A stretch of 64,000 nucleotides of DNA from Apoderus coryli (GCA_911728435.2 OU452201.1:27156001-27220000); one strand, 5' to 3'; positions 1-11,432 are shown, counted from the first letter of the stretch. Translations and numbers: made by a program. The notes: a model not told the origin generated them from the sequence alone.

Positions 1-912
1 GAACTCTCCTGTTATCAATACTATCAAGACAAGGACCGTAGATGTTGTTGTCACAATAGTTTCAATGCGACAAGACAAGATTTGAATTTTCACCGGTAGA
101 CTCAAGGAATGTGGATGTGGGTATATCTGTTTTAATGGTTAAGGTCGCAGAAGTGAGAGATCCGGGCGTAATCATGGATAATAAAATGATGTTTTAGCAA
201 CATATTGGCGCACTTATAACTAGCTGTAACAGAAGTTTGGGGTTTATTATTAGAAATTCCAGAGATTTCAAGAATCCTAGAACATTGCTCTCTTTATATT
301 ATTCTCTCGTTTAGGGAAAGCTGAGTTTTGCATCAACAGTGTGGTTTCCGCAATATGCATGCTATATACAACGTATCGAGAGTATACAACATAAGTTTTT
401 GAAATACTTGGCATATAAGTCCGACATTATACTGAGTTTTCCCGTGAATTACAATCCCATTATGCGAAGATATTCAAAAATATCATTGCAAAAGAGAAAG
501 CAACCCTCTGATTTATTATTTATCTTTAAGATTTTAAATGGCTTACTGCAGTCAGATTCTATTTTAGAAAACATTATTTTTCACGAGCCACTTAGAACAT
601 TGAGGAACAATGAGTTATGTGTTATTCCATTTAGACGAACTAATGCTGGACAAAATTCTCCTATCTGGAGCATGTCAAAGACTTTTATTCATTGATTGTG
701 GATTTCGATTTTCTCACTATGTCTAAATATACATTTAAGATATTTGCAAGAAACCTGATTAACTAACTATTGTATTTCTTATCTACTCTTATGTATGATT
801 TGTTTTTTTTAAGTTCTATTAATTAACTCAGTGAACATGTATATTATACTGTGGGTACTGTTTTGGATCTTTGATCTGTGTGTACCGTGAATTGTTAAAT
901 AAATAAATAAAT
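1..912 (+). mobile_element. 3' part of a Jockey/CR1-like LINE, decayed
   Basis: This is the end of a non-LTR retrotransposon reverse-transcriptase protein with its 3' untranslated region. From about 150 the conceptual translation carries a VRDPGVIMDN-like stretch, then SLGFIIRNSRDF and a SALLY/LY-SLV-like stretch, broken by stops. From 339 to 695 it stays open (118 codons) with IQHKFLKYLAYKSD and SLQKRKQPSDLLFIFKILNG, the pattern that follows the RT domain in many insect LINEs. The element ends in a TAAATAAATAAATA tail near 896-912, which sets its orientation and 3' end. The 5' part lies outside the window or is lost. Several in-frame stops show it is dead. The clade is inferred from motif style only. 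Confidence 0.7.
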
Positions 913-3225
913 ATGCCATGCCATATCCAGTTTTAAAGTTATATGATTCTTGAATTCTTCAATATATTATAGAACTTAGCTTTTCAAAAATATATCTTCA
1001 TTATTTAATGTAATAGTGTAATTCTATGAATAGAATAATCATTTAAAACCAAATACCGCATCTTTTGTATTATCAAGTTCAAGAAAATATTCTAAAATTT
1101 ATTTCAATTTACTAAGTGTTTAATATTAATTAAATATTTACCATATTATTGGGATAAGTAGTTTGCGTAAAAATACTTTTGTTTTATGATACTAGGTATT
1201 TAATACATAGAAGAATTCATTCGTATAAGCAGAGCTGAGGTACTGAATTATGAATTCAAAACGGTAATTGTGGGTACTTAACTTTTTTATTTTCCTAAAG
1301 GACTTGTACTTAGCACTTAAATTGCCTATGGATATATTTGAGTATTTACAAATTTACTCAATTACTCGAGAGAGAAGTACTTGAGTAATTGACAAGTACT
1401 TAAGTGCTAAATAAATACTTAAGTATTTCTAAAATACTTGCGTTTCCCATGACGCAAAAAGATCATAATATAATTGAATTTCTCGGAAAATAATATTTGA
1501 CCCATTTGTCAAATTTGGAATTGTTCTAATGTAAAGTTGACATTTCCAGTTATACGGGAAGTAGGCCTAGTTATTTGAAATAAAATCCTTTTTGAAATAT
1601 GCGTGTGTAATAAATTTTATGAAAATTATTTAAAACATTAAATTTGTTGTTTTCTGCAAAAAGTTTAATATGAATTTTCATCAACTAGAAGTCAAGACTA
1701 TCCGCGAAGAAATCGTAATATTTTAGCTTTTTTAATTTAAAGAAAATTAAAAAGTTTATATTGAACTGTGTTATTGATCGCATTTATTTTTGTAGTAATT
1801 AATGTTAATAGTTAGAGTTATTGACATTACGAAATATATAATCAGTATTTTATTGCTTGCATTTATTGCTTTGTTTTGTAACGTATTTATTTGGTTGTTT
1901 TTTTTTTGTTTTTCCTTGTTGATATGTTTTTTTCAATTAATTCGAAATTGTATTTATTGATTTTCCTGTAAGTGGGTTCAACCTGTTGGGAATTAATGCT
2001 TATTATTATTATTTCTGTAAAACAATATTCGAATTTACATGTGGAATTCAAATCAGCTAGTGAGCATAAATTTATTGTACAACTTTTTTTATTTTATTCG
2101 ACAATGCCATTTCGTTGGCACCTCCCAGAACTCCAATTTGCATACACATTGACAGCTCTCACATAAATTCGTCACTCGGCAATCGAGCACTTATACCCAG
2201 CATCAGAACTAACCGAAAGATACACCGTTTATCTGTTGGCACTACATTTTAAAACGTTTTATTTCTGTTCGTCAAGTTGTCACCCTGGAAATTTTACGCC
2301 GTTATACCAACACGAATGACATTTCAATGTAATTCGGGACCGGCCCAATTGTCTTTTTTCCATTCAGTATTTTCCAGTATATTATCGTTTTTCGACGTGG
2401 GAGATTTTTGCTTTCAAACGCATGCAAAATACACTACTATTCGGATATATGCATATAACTTTATACCCATCGGCCTTATATTTAAATTTGCCCCTTTTTC
2501 GACCGTATTTTATTATATTTTTTTTACTCTATACTGTTGTGATAGACGTGTCCGCTGGCAAGAAGGAAAAGTATATCAGATTGGTTCGATCTAATTTACA
2601 ATAAGATTGGAGGTTTTGTTTGCTTGTTTGTAGATTGAGTTATGGCTGAAAAGATAACAAATTGATATTATTTTATTCTCTTAGAGAATTTATATATTAT
2701 ATTATGGAGTATGGCTGCCACAGTTTGCGTATTCTTTTTTGACTAGATGGACAGTCAGTCGGTCGGCAAGTACTTTAAGTTTACAGTATTATTTCGATTA
2801 TATACCGAAATGTTTAACATAGGATCTTGGGAAAAAGATAACATCAAAGTTTTACCAAAGGTTTTTGGAATGAATTGCCCAGACGTACAGGGATATTCGG
2901 AACCAAAATATTTAAAATATACGCGCTGGGACGTGTCGGGTATGTGGAACGTTGCAATAAGTCTAACTTCTTAAGTTTTAGAGCAATAAACCAAAACATG
3001 TTCTAAATAATTATCTACGAAGATCAAAGCATCTAAATTGTGGTCAAGTTATTAGATGCTAAGAGCAACTCCTAATGCAACGGACATTTCAAAATACCAA
3101 CAATTACGAGCTTTCCTAAAGTCATACAACTATAAAGCGAACAAGTCAAAAGTTCTATCACGGAATCTATTTCATAACTAAGGCAATTTTAAAGTAAGCT
3201 CAGTATAATTTTTTTGTACCTAATT
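913..3225. other. AT-rich stretch with no recognisable gene
   Basis: I see no gene here. Open frames at 1972-2166, 2277-2594 and 2747-2974 have AT-driven composition and no motif I recognise. Around 1270-1440 the motif ACTTAAGTA/AAGTACTT recurs many times in both orientations, including a small hairpin CAATTACTC...GAGTAATTG, which looks like an old inverted-repeat element. Confidence 0.5.
1270..1440. repeat. AAGTACTT-rich inverted motif cluster
   Basis: Several copies of (A)AGTACTT(A/G)AGTA occur in both orientations within 170 bp, for example near 1307, 1373, 1399 and 1423. A short hairpin is formed by CAATTACTC and GAGTAATTG. It is probably the remains of a foldback or hAT-like nonautonomous element, but I cannot define its ends. 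Confidence 0.35.
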
Positions 3226-3229
3226 ACTT

Positions 3230-4430
3230 TTAGATTGCTTTAACATTAACATTCGCTGGGCATGCGGACGTGACGAACTGCCCTAAAACTTTTTAAATAA
3301 TATACAAGATTTGGGATCCAAGCTTTTAATTAGTTTGAAAAAGCAGTCCAATCTTAAGTGGAGTTGTATATTTTCTGTGATAAATGAAAGTCGAATCTGC
3401 ACGAAAATGAATTTAATAGAATTTTACAAACATTGCTTAAACATGTGATTTTACGAATTGTTTGTTACATAAAGTAACAAGGCTTTTAGTTATGTTGGAA
3501 ATTTGTTTCACACTACCATGGCTTCACCAGAGGGGCCGTTTAGTTGATCCACAACTTATCAGTGGTGATCTGCAGGCAGTGCGCCCAAATTTCTAACATT
3601 TACGAAGAGCACGAGATGACTAACAAAGAGATGTTTTGGCCTGCTCACGCTAGATGTGTTTTTAACTTAACCAGTTCCATCATCAGTGGCGAAAAGACAA
3701 ACTTACAAATTTTATGTTCTAGAACATTTCCACCGAGGTCACTTTTATGAAAAAATAATATTTGTTGTATATGTATTAAAAATTTTAAATTAAATCAAGA
3801 GAAACTAACATTTTCATTTCACGAAGGTAAGAAAATTATTAACCAAAAGGAATGAAAGTGTTAGTTTTTCTCGATTTTTAATATATACAACCAGTAATTT
3901 TTTTCCATGAAGTTGACCTCGGTGGAAATTTTCTAGAACATAAAATGTTTGGACAATGTTTGTAAATTTCTATTAAATTTATTTTAATTAGTATTACAGA
4001 CAATAAACCTAAAAAGCCGAGAACGTGTGCGATAAATGAGACGTACATGGAACTTTATAGGGAATATTCTCCATTACGGCCAAAATATTTCGAAATTTCT
4101 CATTTTTTCTTTAATTACCAAAACGGAAAAGGCTGCAAACAAGTGCTAGGAATTCATCAGTTTAGTAAAATGCCCCAAATTGTTGCCAAATATTTAAATT
4201 TACCAAATCCTGGCGAATTTACGAGGCATTGTTTTCGCCGTTTTCTACTACAATTATTGTGATTGACTCTGGCGTAGATTTGAGTAGTTTATAGAGGCAT
4301 GGGCGATGGAACTCGGCAACTGTGGCTGAAGGATACATTGAAGAATCTCTCAATAATAACATTGAAGTACCTAACTAATATGAGTTTTAAGACGAACAGT
4401 GAAAAATCTGTTATTAATGCAAGCAGTAAT
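3230..4430 (+). pseudogene. Insect tyrosine recombinase (Crypton-like), decayed
   Basis: The catalytic C-terminal half of a tyrosine recombinase/phage-integrase-fold protein is present. Near 3250 a frame reads ACGRDELP, resembling the ACRR(E/D)EL box that contains the first catalytic arginine. From 3995 the frame reads TDNKPKKPRTCAI, MELYREYSPLRP, FFFNYQNGKG, KMPQIVAKYLNLPNP and TRHCFRR, the last being the second conserved box with H and R. After a frame change at about 4262, DSGVDLSSL-RHGRWNSATVAEGYIEES follows, matching the HGGWKS...AEGY(I/V)E region with the nucleophilic tyrosine. Stops, at least one frameshift and an inserted foldback element (3408-3990) make it a pseudogene. Such genes in insects are usually mobile (Crypton-like). 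That class assignment is from memory of family motifs, not a search. Confidence 0.6.
3408..3990. mobile_element. Foldback (long inverted repeat) element, itself interrupted
   Basis: Positions 3709-3820 are the near-complement of 3848-3955, for example TTTCCACCGAGGTCA on the left against the reverse complement of TGACCTCGGTGGAAA on the right. The spacer is about 27 bp. The complementarity continues outward on the right to about 3990, and its partner is found at 3408-3440. The left arm is therefore split by about 265 bp (3441-3706) of unrelated DNA. The structure sits between two coding blocks of the tyrosine recombinase pseudogene, so it inserted into that gene. Confidence 0.6.
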
Positions 4431-4519
4431 GTTGCCGATTTCTCAGGGAAAGAAGTTCAGCCGGTGATTAATAATTGTAATTTTTGCAATATAACAATAA
4501 ATACATATAACAAATAAAT

Positions 4520-4868
4520 AAACAATTATCTTGTGTATATACTATGGGATTTCATGAGGGGTTGAAAAATTGTGTGGTAATAAGAACGGCCGTGGTTCCC
4601 GAATTTTTGTCGTTGTTCGGTAATAGCTTAAAATACTGGAATAACAGAATTTGTGGCAACAAAACCCTCTTAGAGTTTCAATATTTAGTAATATTTCAGG
4701 AAAACATATTTTCTGGATGCACATCGTTGTTATTACCACATTACTATTTTATTACGAAAATCAACGGATAAAAATCAACAAAGAAACAGACCAAATAAAA
4801 AAATTAACAAAATTGAAAAAGAAAAATCCTCCATTATCATATAAATAATATATAGAAACCCCGAAATA
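4520..4868. other. No recognisable feature
   Basis: AT-rich DNA between the recombinase relic and the LINE tail. Overlapping open frames on both strands share no motif I recognise. Confidence 0.5.
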
Positions 4869-5375
4869 AAGTAATAAATAAATAAATTTATTGTCCTACA
4901 GGTGCAACACATCCAATTACAAAACATTTATCTGCAAAAATACCATTATTCTTATACCAGACTTCTACTAAAACACTAATATGGTCATCAACTTAGATAC
5001 ATCAAATCGCCACTAGACAGAAAGTAGAATACAATAGAGCAACAATTGAGATAAATAGTAAGTGGACTAAACACTACATCAACAGCAATAACACATCGAT
5101 TTTGATGATATAAATAGTTGACTTAACTGTTTATTTTGTATATTTATGTTACAAGTTTGGCATAACCTCAAAAGAGGTGCCTTGGTCTCGTAGTTCGAAC
5201 GAAAAGCCTACTATTTCTTGCAAAAATTCGAGGAAGATGAAAATTAATTTGGCAATCTATGAAATTATTGATAAAAAAAATAAAGAGTTGACCTGCATAA
5301 ATCCGACGCGTTTCCAGTGAAAACACATGGAAACGGTCAAGCAGTATCTTATGATCAAACCCACTGTGTTGAACC
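4869..5375 (-). mobile_element. LINE 3' end (C-terminus and 3' UTR)
   Basis: On the minus strand the frame from 5375 down to 5168 reads GFDHKILLDRF, SLETRRIYAGQLF and INFHLPR. This is the post-RT region of a Jockey/CR1-like LINE, comparable to SLSTRREC in the LINE at 38.6 kb. A 3' UTR of about 290 bp follows, then AATAAA and a short ATTT/TAAATAAA-type tail at 4869-4893. The protein continues on the other side of a 120-bp inverted Penelope fragment at 5496-5560. It is part of the same broken LINE whose RT lies at 6175-6611. Confidence 0.65.
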
Positions 5376-5495
5376 AGATGGTAAATTATAGCTAGTTCTT
5401 CTTGAAAATTGTGTTGTGACATCGGTACACTAAAAAGTCTATGAAAGTATGATTGAAAAGCAGCGAACATATGTGTATATGGATGGTTGTGCTTG
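5376..5495 (-). repeat. 120-bp inverted copy of a Penelope RT segment
   Basis: These 120 bp are the reverse complement of 5685-5804 with a single mismatch that I can find (an A/T difference near 5714). The segment encodes HNHPYTH...FAAFQSYFHR...FQEELAIIYHL in minus orientation. It interrupts the LINE frame between KLDYY (5496-5560 side) and GFDHKILL (lower side). As 120 is a multiple of three, the LINE frame stays open through it. The 189-bp loop between the arms is LINE sequence plus the start of the Penelope element. Confidence 0.8.
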
Positions 5496-5560
5496 ATAGT
5501 AATCAAGCTTAAATTTCAAGTATTTGAGGAATCGGCGCTGTATGTATTCAATGTGGTTTT
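5496..5560 (-). mobile_element. LINE fragment between two Penelope pieces
   Basis: Minus-strand translation reads HIEYIQRRFLKYLKFKLDYY, the conserved IQ-RFLKYL motif after the LINE RT domain. It belongs with 4869-5375 (downstream part) and 6175-6611 (upstream RT part). About 100 residues between this motif and the RT end are missing. Confidence 0.65.
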
Positions 5561-6178
5561 TTTTTGTGAATTCTTTACACACCAAAATAAAATTTACATA
5601 TGAAATTGAGGCCAGTAAGACAATACCTTTTCTGGACATCAATATCCATAAATCTGCTAATGAATTGTCTTTTTCAGTGTTTCACAAGCACAACCATCCA
5701 TATACACATAAGTTCGCTGCTTTTCAATCATACTTTCATAGACTTTTTAGTGTACCGATGTCACAACACAATTTTCAAGAAGAACTAGCTATAATTTACC
5801 ATCTAGCAAGAGTAAATGGATTCCCCACTGAAACTATAAACCATAGAAGTTTACTACGTTCTCGCATAAACAATACGCCAAGATTCCACCCAGTCACTTA
5901 TTACCATCCGGTTTGTCTCTAGATAAAAAGAGCAAATATAACATCGATGTATGTTTTAAAAGTGATAAATCTGTTGGTAAATATCTTAACCATAGCAAAG
6001 ATAAAATTTCTTAGCACGAAAGATCAGGTGTTCATGCTTCATACTGTGGAGATCCAAACTGTAAAGCTCAATATGTTGACCAATCGGGACGCGCACTAAA
6101 AACTAGACTAATGGAACATCAGAAAATTATCACTAGGTCACAGTCAGGTATCGATGTTTCTAGTGATAAGTCATTTAT
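5560..6178 (+). mobile_element. Penelope-like retroelement fragment (RT end and GIY-YIG)
   Basis: The plus-strand frame 5560-5922 reads VNSLHTKIKFTYEIE, IPFLDINI and HKHNHPYTHKFAAFQSYFHR, then EELAIIYHLARVNGFP. This is the C-terminal RT pattern of Penelope-like elements (IKFT-E-E...LPFLDV...K.THTD/SHHP...NGYP). After a stop, about 6010-6130 reads HASYCGDPNCKAQYVDQSGRALKTRLMEHQ, the linker and degenerate GIY-YIG endonuclease (C..C...Y.GQTGR.LKTR..EH). The element interrupts a minus-strand LINE, whose RT resumes at about 6180. Stops make it inactive. Family assignment rests on recognised motifs. Confidence 0.7.
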
Positions 6179-6611
6179 TTTTCGATTTCTGTCGGCAGTT
6201 TGTTAGATTCACACCATTCTGCAAGCGTAAACAAGTCATCCTGCAGCAAATTGCAATCATCGCTATCCTGAACCACACGATACAGTTTCAGGTCATCAGG
6301 AAACAATAAATATTTGCTTGATATTTCCGTTGATATATCGTTAATAAAAACCGAGAATATTAACGGCGCCAAACAGCTACCCTGCGGCGATCCACTGGTC
6401 GGCGTAAAGTCAAGGACTTGTGACCGTTGTATTCGACGTAATGCTGACGATCGCAAAGGTAAGAAGCAAAAAACGATAGAAGGTCGTCATCGAAACCAAT
6501 AAGGGACATTTTCTGAAGTATCAGCCCATGATCCAACCTATCGAAGGTCTTCGAGAAATCGGTATAGAGAGCATCGACTCCGTAATGTGTATAATTTAAA
6601 AAAAATCTCAT
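6175..6611 (-). mobile_element. LINE reverse-transcriptase domain fragment
   Basis: Two overlapping minus-strand frames together give the palm of a LINE RT. The first, at about 6611-6400, has ALYTDFSKTFDRLDHGLIL (RT block with catalytic D) and SFFASYLCDRQHYVEYNG. The second, at about 6430-6175, has SGSPQGSCLAPLIFSVFINDI and LLFPDDLKLYRVV. The usual YADD is FPDD here. A frameshift near 6400 separates the two frames. The chain stops at 6180, where the Penelope element begins. It is most simply the upstream part of the same LINE as 4869-5560. Confidence 0.75.
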
Positions 6612-6664
6612 GTGAAATTCAATCTACATATTCTTGTTTTCCAATAATTTTAGGAAATATAGTT

Positions 6665-6740
6665 ACGTGGCCTCGTAGTTTATTGGTTAGAACGCTGACA
6701 CGAAAGACATTCTGAAGTTAGCTCGAGTTTTATCTTATCA
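6665..6740 (+). repeat. Possible tRNA-derived SINE head
   Basis: TGGCCTCGTAGTTTATTGG followed by TTAGAACGC resembles the 5' half of a tRNA with an A-box (TRGY..ARTGG). GCTCGAGTTTTATCT about 50 bases later is a weak B-box (GGTTCGAATCC). No acceptor stem closes it, so a tRNA gene is unlikely and a decayed SINE is more plausible. Confidence 0.35.
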
Positions 6741-6744
6741 AGAC

Positions 6745-7620
6745 TTATTGATTTGACGGATGATGTCTTGAGCTGAAACTTGTCTCGTTCTTTTCAGATT
6801 GTGTTGACCAAAAGTCATCTCTACTACGTTTATGCAAGTAATGTTTGTCAAGTACTTTTGGTGATAACTTTACAATAAAATCAAGAGGATTTTTTTAAAC
6901 AAGCTGATGTTTAAAGCTGATGTAGATAAAGTTTTTATCTCCAAAATAGAACTTTTTTTTATAATAAATAAATATGTTTAGTCTTTTTGATGATTCTATT
7001 TAATAGTACGCATCGTGTTTAAATTCTATGCGCCACGCGACCAAACGGCAGGTGTTTTTCGGTACGTAGGTACCTATTATACTACTACAGACCACCTGAT
7101 AGAAAAAAGTTTAAATAAAAACACACTTAATGCCATATGCTCTATCAGTATGGTGTGGAATACTTTAGAGATTAACCGATGCTATTCATTTGAAGGCATA
7201 GTGCCAAAATAGGTGTAAAATCTGTCATAAGAGGCGGTCTTCCATATGGCTACCGCATTTTATTATTTGAAAATTCAACCCATTCTTGCAAAACAAATTG
7301 ATTTGCTCATTCTGGTAACAGAAGTGTTGTTTGTGATGTCTGGTTTCCTTCTACTTTTTAAAAATTATTAATGAAGACATAAAGACAACATTTTCCTAAA
7401 AAAGTGAAGTTTGATTCCATCATCAGATCAAAAAGCGACAACTTAATATTTAAATAAATAATACAATTTGCATGAAAGTTCATTTTGAGTGTTTTTTTTA
7501 ACAATAACACCACCACTATTAACAGCTGGAGTAATTTATAGCTTTCCCTTTAGAGGAATATGTTTTACCCATTTTGATTAATTAATCTATTACTCCTATT
7601 ATTATTTTAGCTTAATTTTA
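6745..7620. other. No recognisable feature
   Basis: AT-rich sequence. The open frame at 7015-7212 has no motif I recognise. Confidence 0.45.
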
Positions 7621-7625
7621 TTTAA

Positions 7626-7982
7626 AACAGAGCAAACAAAACTTCACCTCCACAAATTTATTTATCCAAGTTTTAAGTAATTTCAGTAAATAATGAGCAC
7701 ACAGACATTTTGTTTTTAGTTTTGAAATTGTGAATTGAGTTTTTCTTGGCGGATTCTTAGTGCACTGAGTCGGCAAGTTTGATTTGATATATGCTATAAA
7801 TTTCAGCTATTATAGCAATTGGATGCTCATTCGCGCAGAGTGATATTTACCGTTTTGCTTTGACATGATTATGACACTATTTTTGGGAAAGTTTTGTGAC
7901 TGATGATGAAAGCTGCTGCTTTCGAAAAATAGTTAATTTTGGATGAATAAACTTGTGGAGGTGACGTTTTGTTTGCTTTGTT
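7626..7982. mobile_element. Short element with 42-bp terminal inverted repeats (MITE-like)
   Basis: Positions 7626-7667 and the reverse complement of 7941-7982 match at 38 of 42 bases by eye; both contain GCAAACAAAAC and TCACCTCCACAA. The total length of 357 bp and lack of coding capacity fit a nonautonomous DNA transposon. I could not settle a target-site duplication, so the superfamily is open. Confidence 0.65.
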
Positions 7983-10900
7983 ACTGAGAGAATGGACTAC
8001 TTGTTCAAGTTAATTTGTGTGTCAATTTTGTGCCAGGATTAACGGCTCGAAAATCGGTTTGTTTAGCCATCTTAGGGTTCACAACAGAAATTCCTGAGTT
8101 GCAGTAATTCATACTCGTTAGCGAGTGAATGCTGATGATGATTATTTTCGCCAAATGCTCTACTCATCGACTATTTGCTTAAAATTTTTATTATTGGCAA
8201 CCAATATATCTCTTCAATTTGTTGATAAAAATTACTCCAATGCTAAAGCTATTTTTTTACAACTTGTAATATTTTATTTTGAGCAGATAGAACCAAATTG
8301 CTCCAATTTGAAAGCTTATGTGCTTTAATAAAAGTATTATGAAATATATTATGTGTGAAAGGTTTTCAGGTAGCGAAGTCTACCAGAACTATGTCAATAT
8401 TTTGCTAATGTTCTAACAAATCTGCAAAACACTACACAACTTGATAAAATTAGTCCAGCAAGAGGATCGTTTTATTACAAATTTGTCAATCATTAATTTA
8501 TTATATAATTATTGATTAACGAGAAAAGAGTTTGTACGATTTTGATATATTTGAGAGGTATAAACAGAAAAGAATATCTACTCGTATATTACCTATAGAT
8601 TATACGTTTTAATGCTCTATATAAAACGTAATAATAATATTCTGCAACAGGTATAAGAACGAAGCTATTTTACTCGTTTAACTGCAAAACCATTTAGTAA
8701 AAACAGACAGCAATAACACTTAATATAAATTAATATCTTTTTAATTAAACTCACATGTAGGGTATGCAGAGGTCTGTTTCTGTTACAAACGATTGCAAGG
8801 GCATAAAATGTTTCCATTTCTTCTGGCAGCATGAGGTTTATTGGATTTATATACTTATTAATTCGAAACTGCTCATGAAATAATATGATACGCTGGTCAA
8901 AACTAAATGTGAGTAATTCTATGGCCTCAAGGATAAAATTTGCCCTGAATCAAACTAAGTAATTTCGTTGTGATCTATAACGCTACACGCTCATATCTTC
9001 TTTTAAGGTTTCAATATGTACAGGGTGGTTCCTGGAATAAACAGTCTCTGGAAATTTTGAAGGTAGTTCAAGACAACCTTAGGAAAATCAACTATACATT
9101 ATTTTTTGTTTTATTGACATTTTTACTTACTGAAAAATCGGATATCTTACGTATTACATAATTATAACCTCCTGCATCTAGTAAAATATTTCTTAAACAA
9201 ACATTTTGTAGAAAATAAATTTAACGTGTTTTTTAAACTTTAAATTCCTATAAAATTACCTCCGTCATGCCAATGGGCACCAATTATTGTTTGGTGCTTG
9301 TAAACTTCACAAAAAGTTTAAAAAATAGACCCAGCGCAACCTAACCTAATTGTTAAATTAAATTATATAAAATATCTCGAAAATGAAAGGAGCAAAGCAA
9401 ATTGCTGTTAGTGTCCTCTCACATAGGCGGCGTGGCGATTGTGATCATCTCATACCGCCTCCTCGGTGAAAATCCTTAAAAGTCCTGTTGGTACTTAATA
9501 ATATGCTAATATGTTCTCAAAGTGTGGTCAAATTAATATCACTAAGATAACGGAACGAACCAAAGCAATTATTACAACAAATGAAATTTCAGAACATAAA
9601 CGATATGATATTAAAGAAAGCAATTCTTTGTTACACACAAGGAGCACTTGGAGTGTGATCTAGAACCAATCAACCTCTTGATTGAAGAAATGTTGGTCAA
9701 TGAAAACCTTTGTTTCCTAATGCGATGACCTGGAATTTCCTGGAAAATATTGCGTATTGAATTAGACCTCTGAATATTCTGAGCCTTTAGCATTTGAGAC
9801 ATTGGAGTTTTGAGTTACACCCCTTATAAAATCTAACAGAGAAACATGTTCCTCATTGTTATTTCTGTCTTGGTTCCTTCTTGCGTTCGTTTGATTCTAG
9901 TTGAACCAGTTTGAAAGTGAAAGTTTGATAAGAAAGGCACTGATTTGTTGTCCCTATAGTCGAAATTACCTCTTTGCATTGATTTATCGTCCATTTCATC
10001 TTTTGCCAACCAGTAATCTTAGTCTTTTTAATAAAGCAACTGATGAGAAAAATTGATCAAACTAAACTATTCTATTTTGTCCTAAATAATTTTCTGTAAG
10101 TGACAAAACAACACGTTCTCTATGGCCGTAACTATAAAATTTCCGTTCAGAAAGCTCATCTTTAAATTGATAAATTTGAAACTGTTTGCTTATAGCCACA
10201 TTTTATCCGCCTCATAGGATTGTATTTGCTACAAGTTTTATAATGTCCTAATTTGCGGTTAAAATACGAATTAAAGTTTTATTTTTTGTTTCAACCAGCT
10301 AAAGTTTGCAAGAAGCCTCATCGGTCATCACAGCATATTTTATTTTATTTTATATTTTACTCAATAATGGTTCATTTTTTGATCGGCAGTAAAAAAGATT
10401 ATATTTTTTTGTTGTTGTTGAATGTTCGGGATACTTATTTTTTTTAGTCTTTATTATACGGAGGGTGTTAAAAATGTAAGCTTGAAGGCCTAGAGCATAG
10501 TCCACCCCTCGTAAACTAAAAAAGCTAGATTAGTTTCAAGAACACTATTTTAAGAGGTCCTTACTTGCGTTCATGGTATACAATTTTTGTTATATTATAC
10601 AGAGTACTTTAAAAGTTATTCAAGAACAACCGATTTACAACGGCGTCCTAGGCCGATATCTCCATAAAAAAGCCTATAGTTGTAAAAATATACGAACTTG
10701 TTATATATTTTCTATCTGCAACAATTAGTTTTGTTGTCAACTATTTTAAATTAAGTATATCGGAATTTTCCTCTAAGAAAATAAATAAGTTAAATTTTAA
10801 CTGACTACCTATATAAAATAAAACTCTAAAAACTACTCAGTTGTTTACGTTATTGTTTTTTTTTCTGTTTTCGATTCCTCGGCACACTATGATAAAGAAA

Positions 10901-11090
10901 TCAGTGCGTTTTACACTTATTATTGTGTGTGAAATAAAATATTAGATATTGTATTCAGTACACCGTCTTTCCGCGAACTTTAAAGATCTGTTATAGACTC
11001 GGGAAGATATTTTTGGTATTTTACCACAAAGATTGTCTGAAATTGTGATCGCGAAATACATTAAGTGGATATAAATAATTACATTTGTTT
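7983..11090. other. AT-rich DNA with only weak repeat traces
   Basis: I see no gene. A few short MITE-like end motifs occur, such as CAGGGTGGTTCCTGG near 9022 and GGAGGGTGTTAAAAATG near 10461, but I found no partner ends. A small hairpin is formed by GGCACCAAT...TTGGTGC near 9276-9298. Confidence 0.4.
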
Positions 11091-11094
11091 TTAG

Positions 11095-11302
11095 TATTGA
11101 AATTTAATTTCCATTCATCGCCGCGGCCGTCGGTCGTCGGGTAATAGTGATGTGTCTACTAAAAAAAATCGGAAATACGGTTTCTAATGTTTTTAATCAC
11201 AGTGAATCGTGAGAAATTTAGTGCTTGGAATTATGTTAAGCTTGGTTATTGGTGATGATGATATGGTATCCAGGAGGTTAAGCAAAGGAAGGACTATTAG
11301 GT
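11095..11302 (+). repeat. Exon-like block e, copy 0
   Basis: This block is paralogous to 26571-26792 and about 28010-28220. Shared landmarks are GGGTAATAGT/CGCGTAATAGT, TTTCTAAT, GTGCTTGGAA, AAGCTT and GTTAAGCAAAGGAAGG. It is preceded by a TTTGTTTTTAG acceptor-like site and followed by GT|GTAAGTGA, a consensus-like donor at 11303. No long reading frame is present. It lies upstream of the Gypsy/BEL insertion. Without that 11.9-kb insertion it would sit about 2.4 kb from the next block. Confidence 0.55.
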
Positions 11303-11432
11303 GTAAGTGATTTTAATTTTTTTCGATATTCCCATCAAATTGTGGAATAGTTCTAAATATTGTTCACAAGAAACTTTATGAATGTTCCATTTGAGGATAT
11401 GGAACACGCGTCTTGGTTCTTGTTCTTGGCAG

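Noticed and set aside
2277..2594. 105-codon plus-strand frame, hydrophobic, resembling a membrane protein
   Set aside because: Hydrophobicity follows from T-rich sequence; it has no family motif, splice context or conserved copy.
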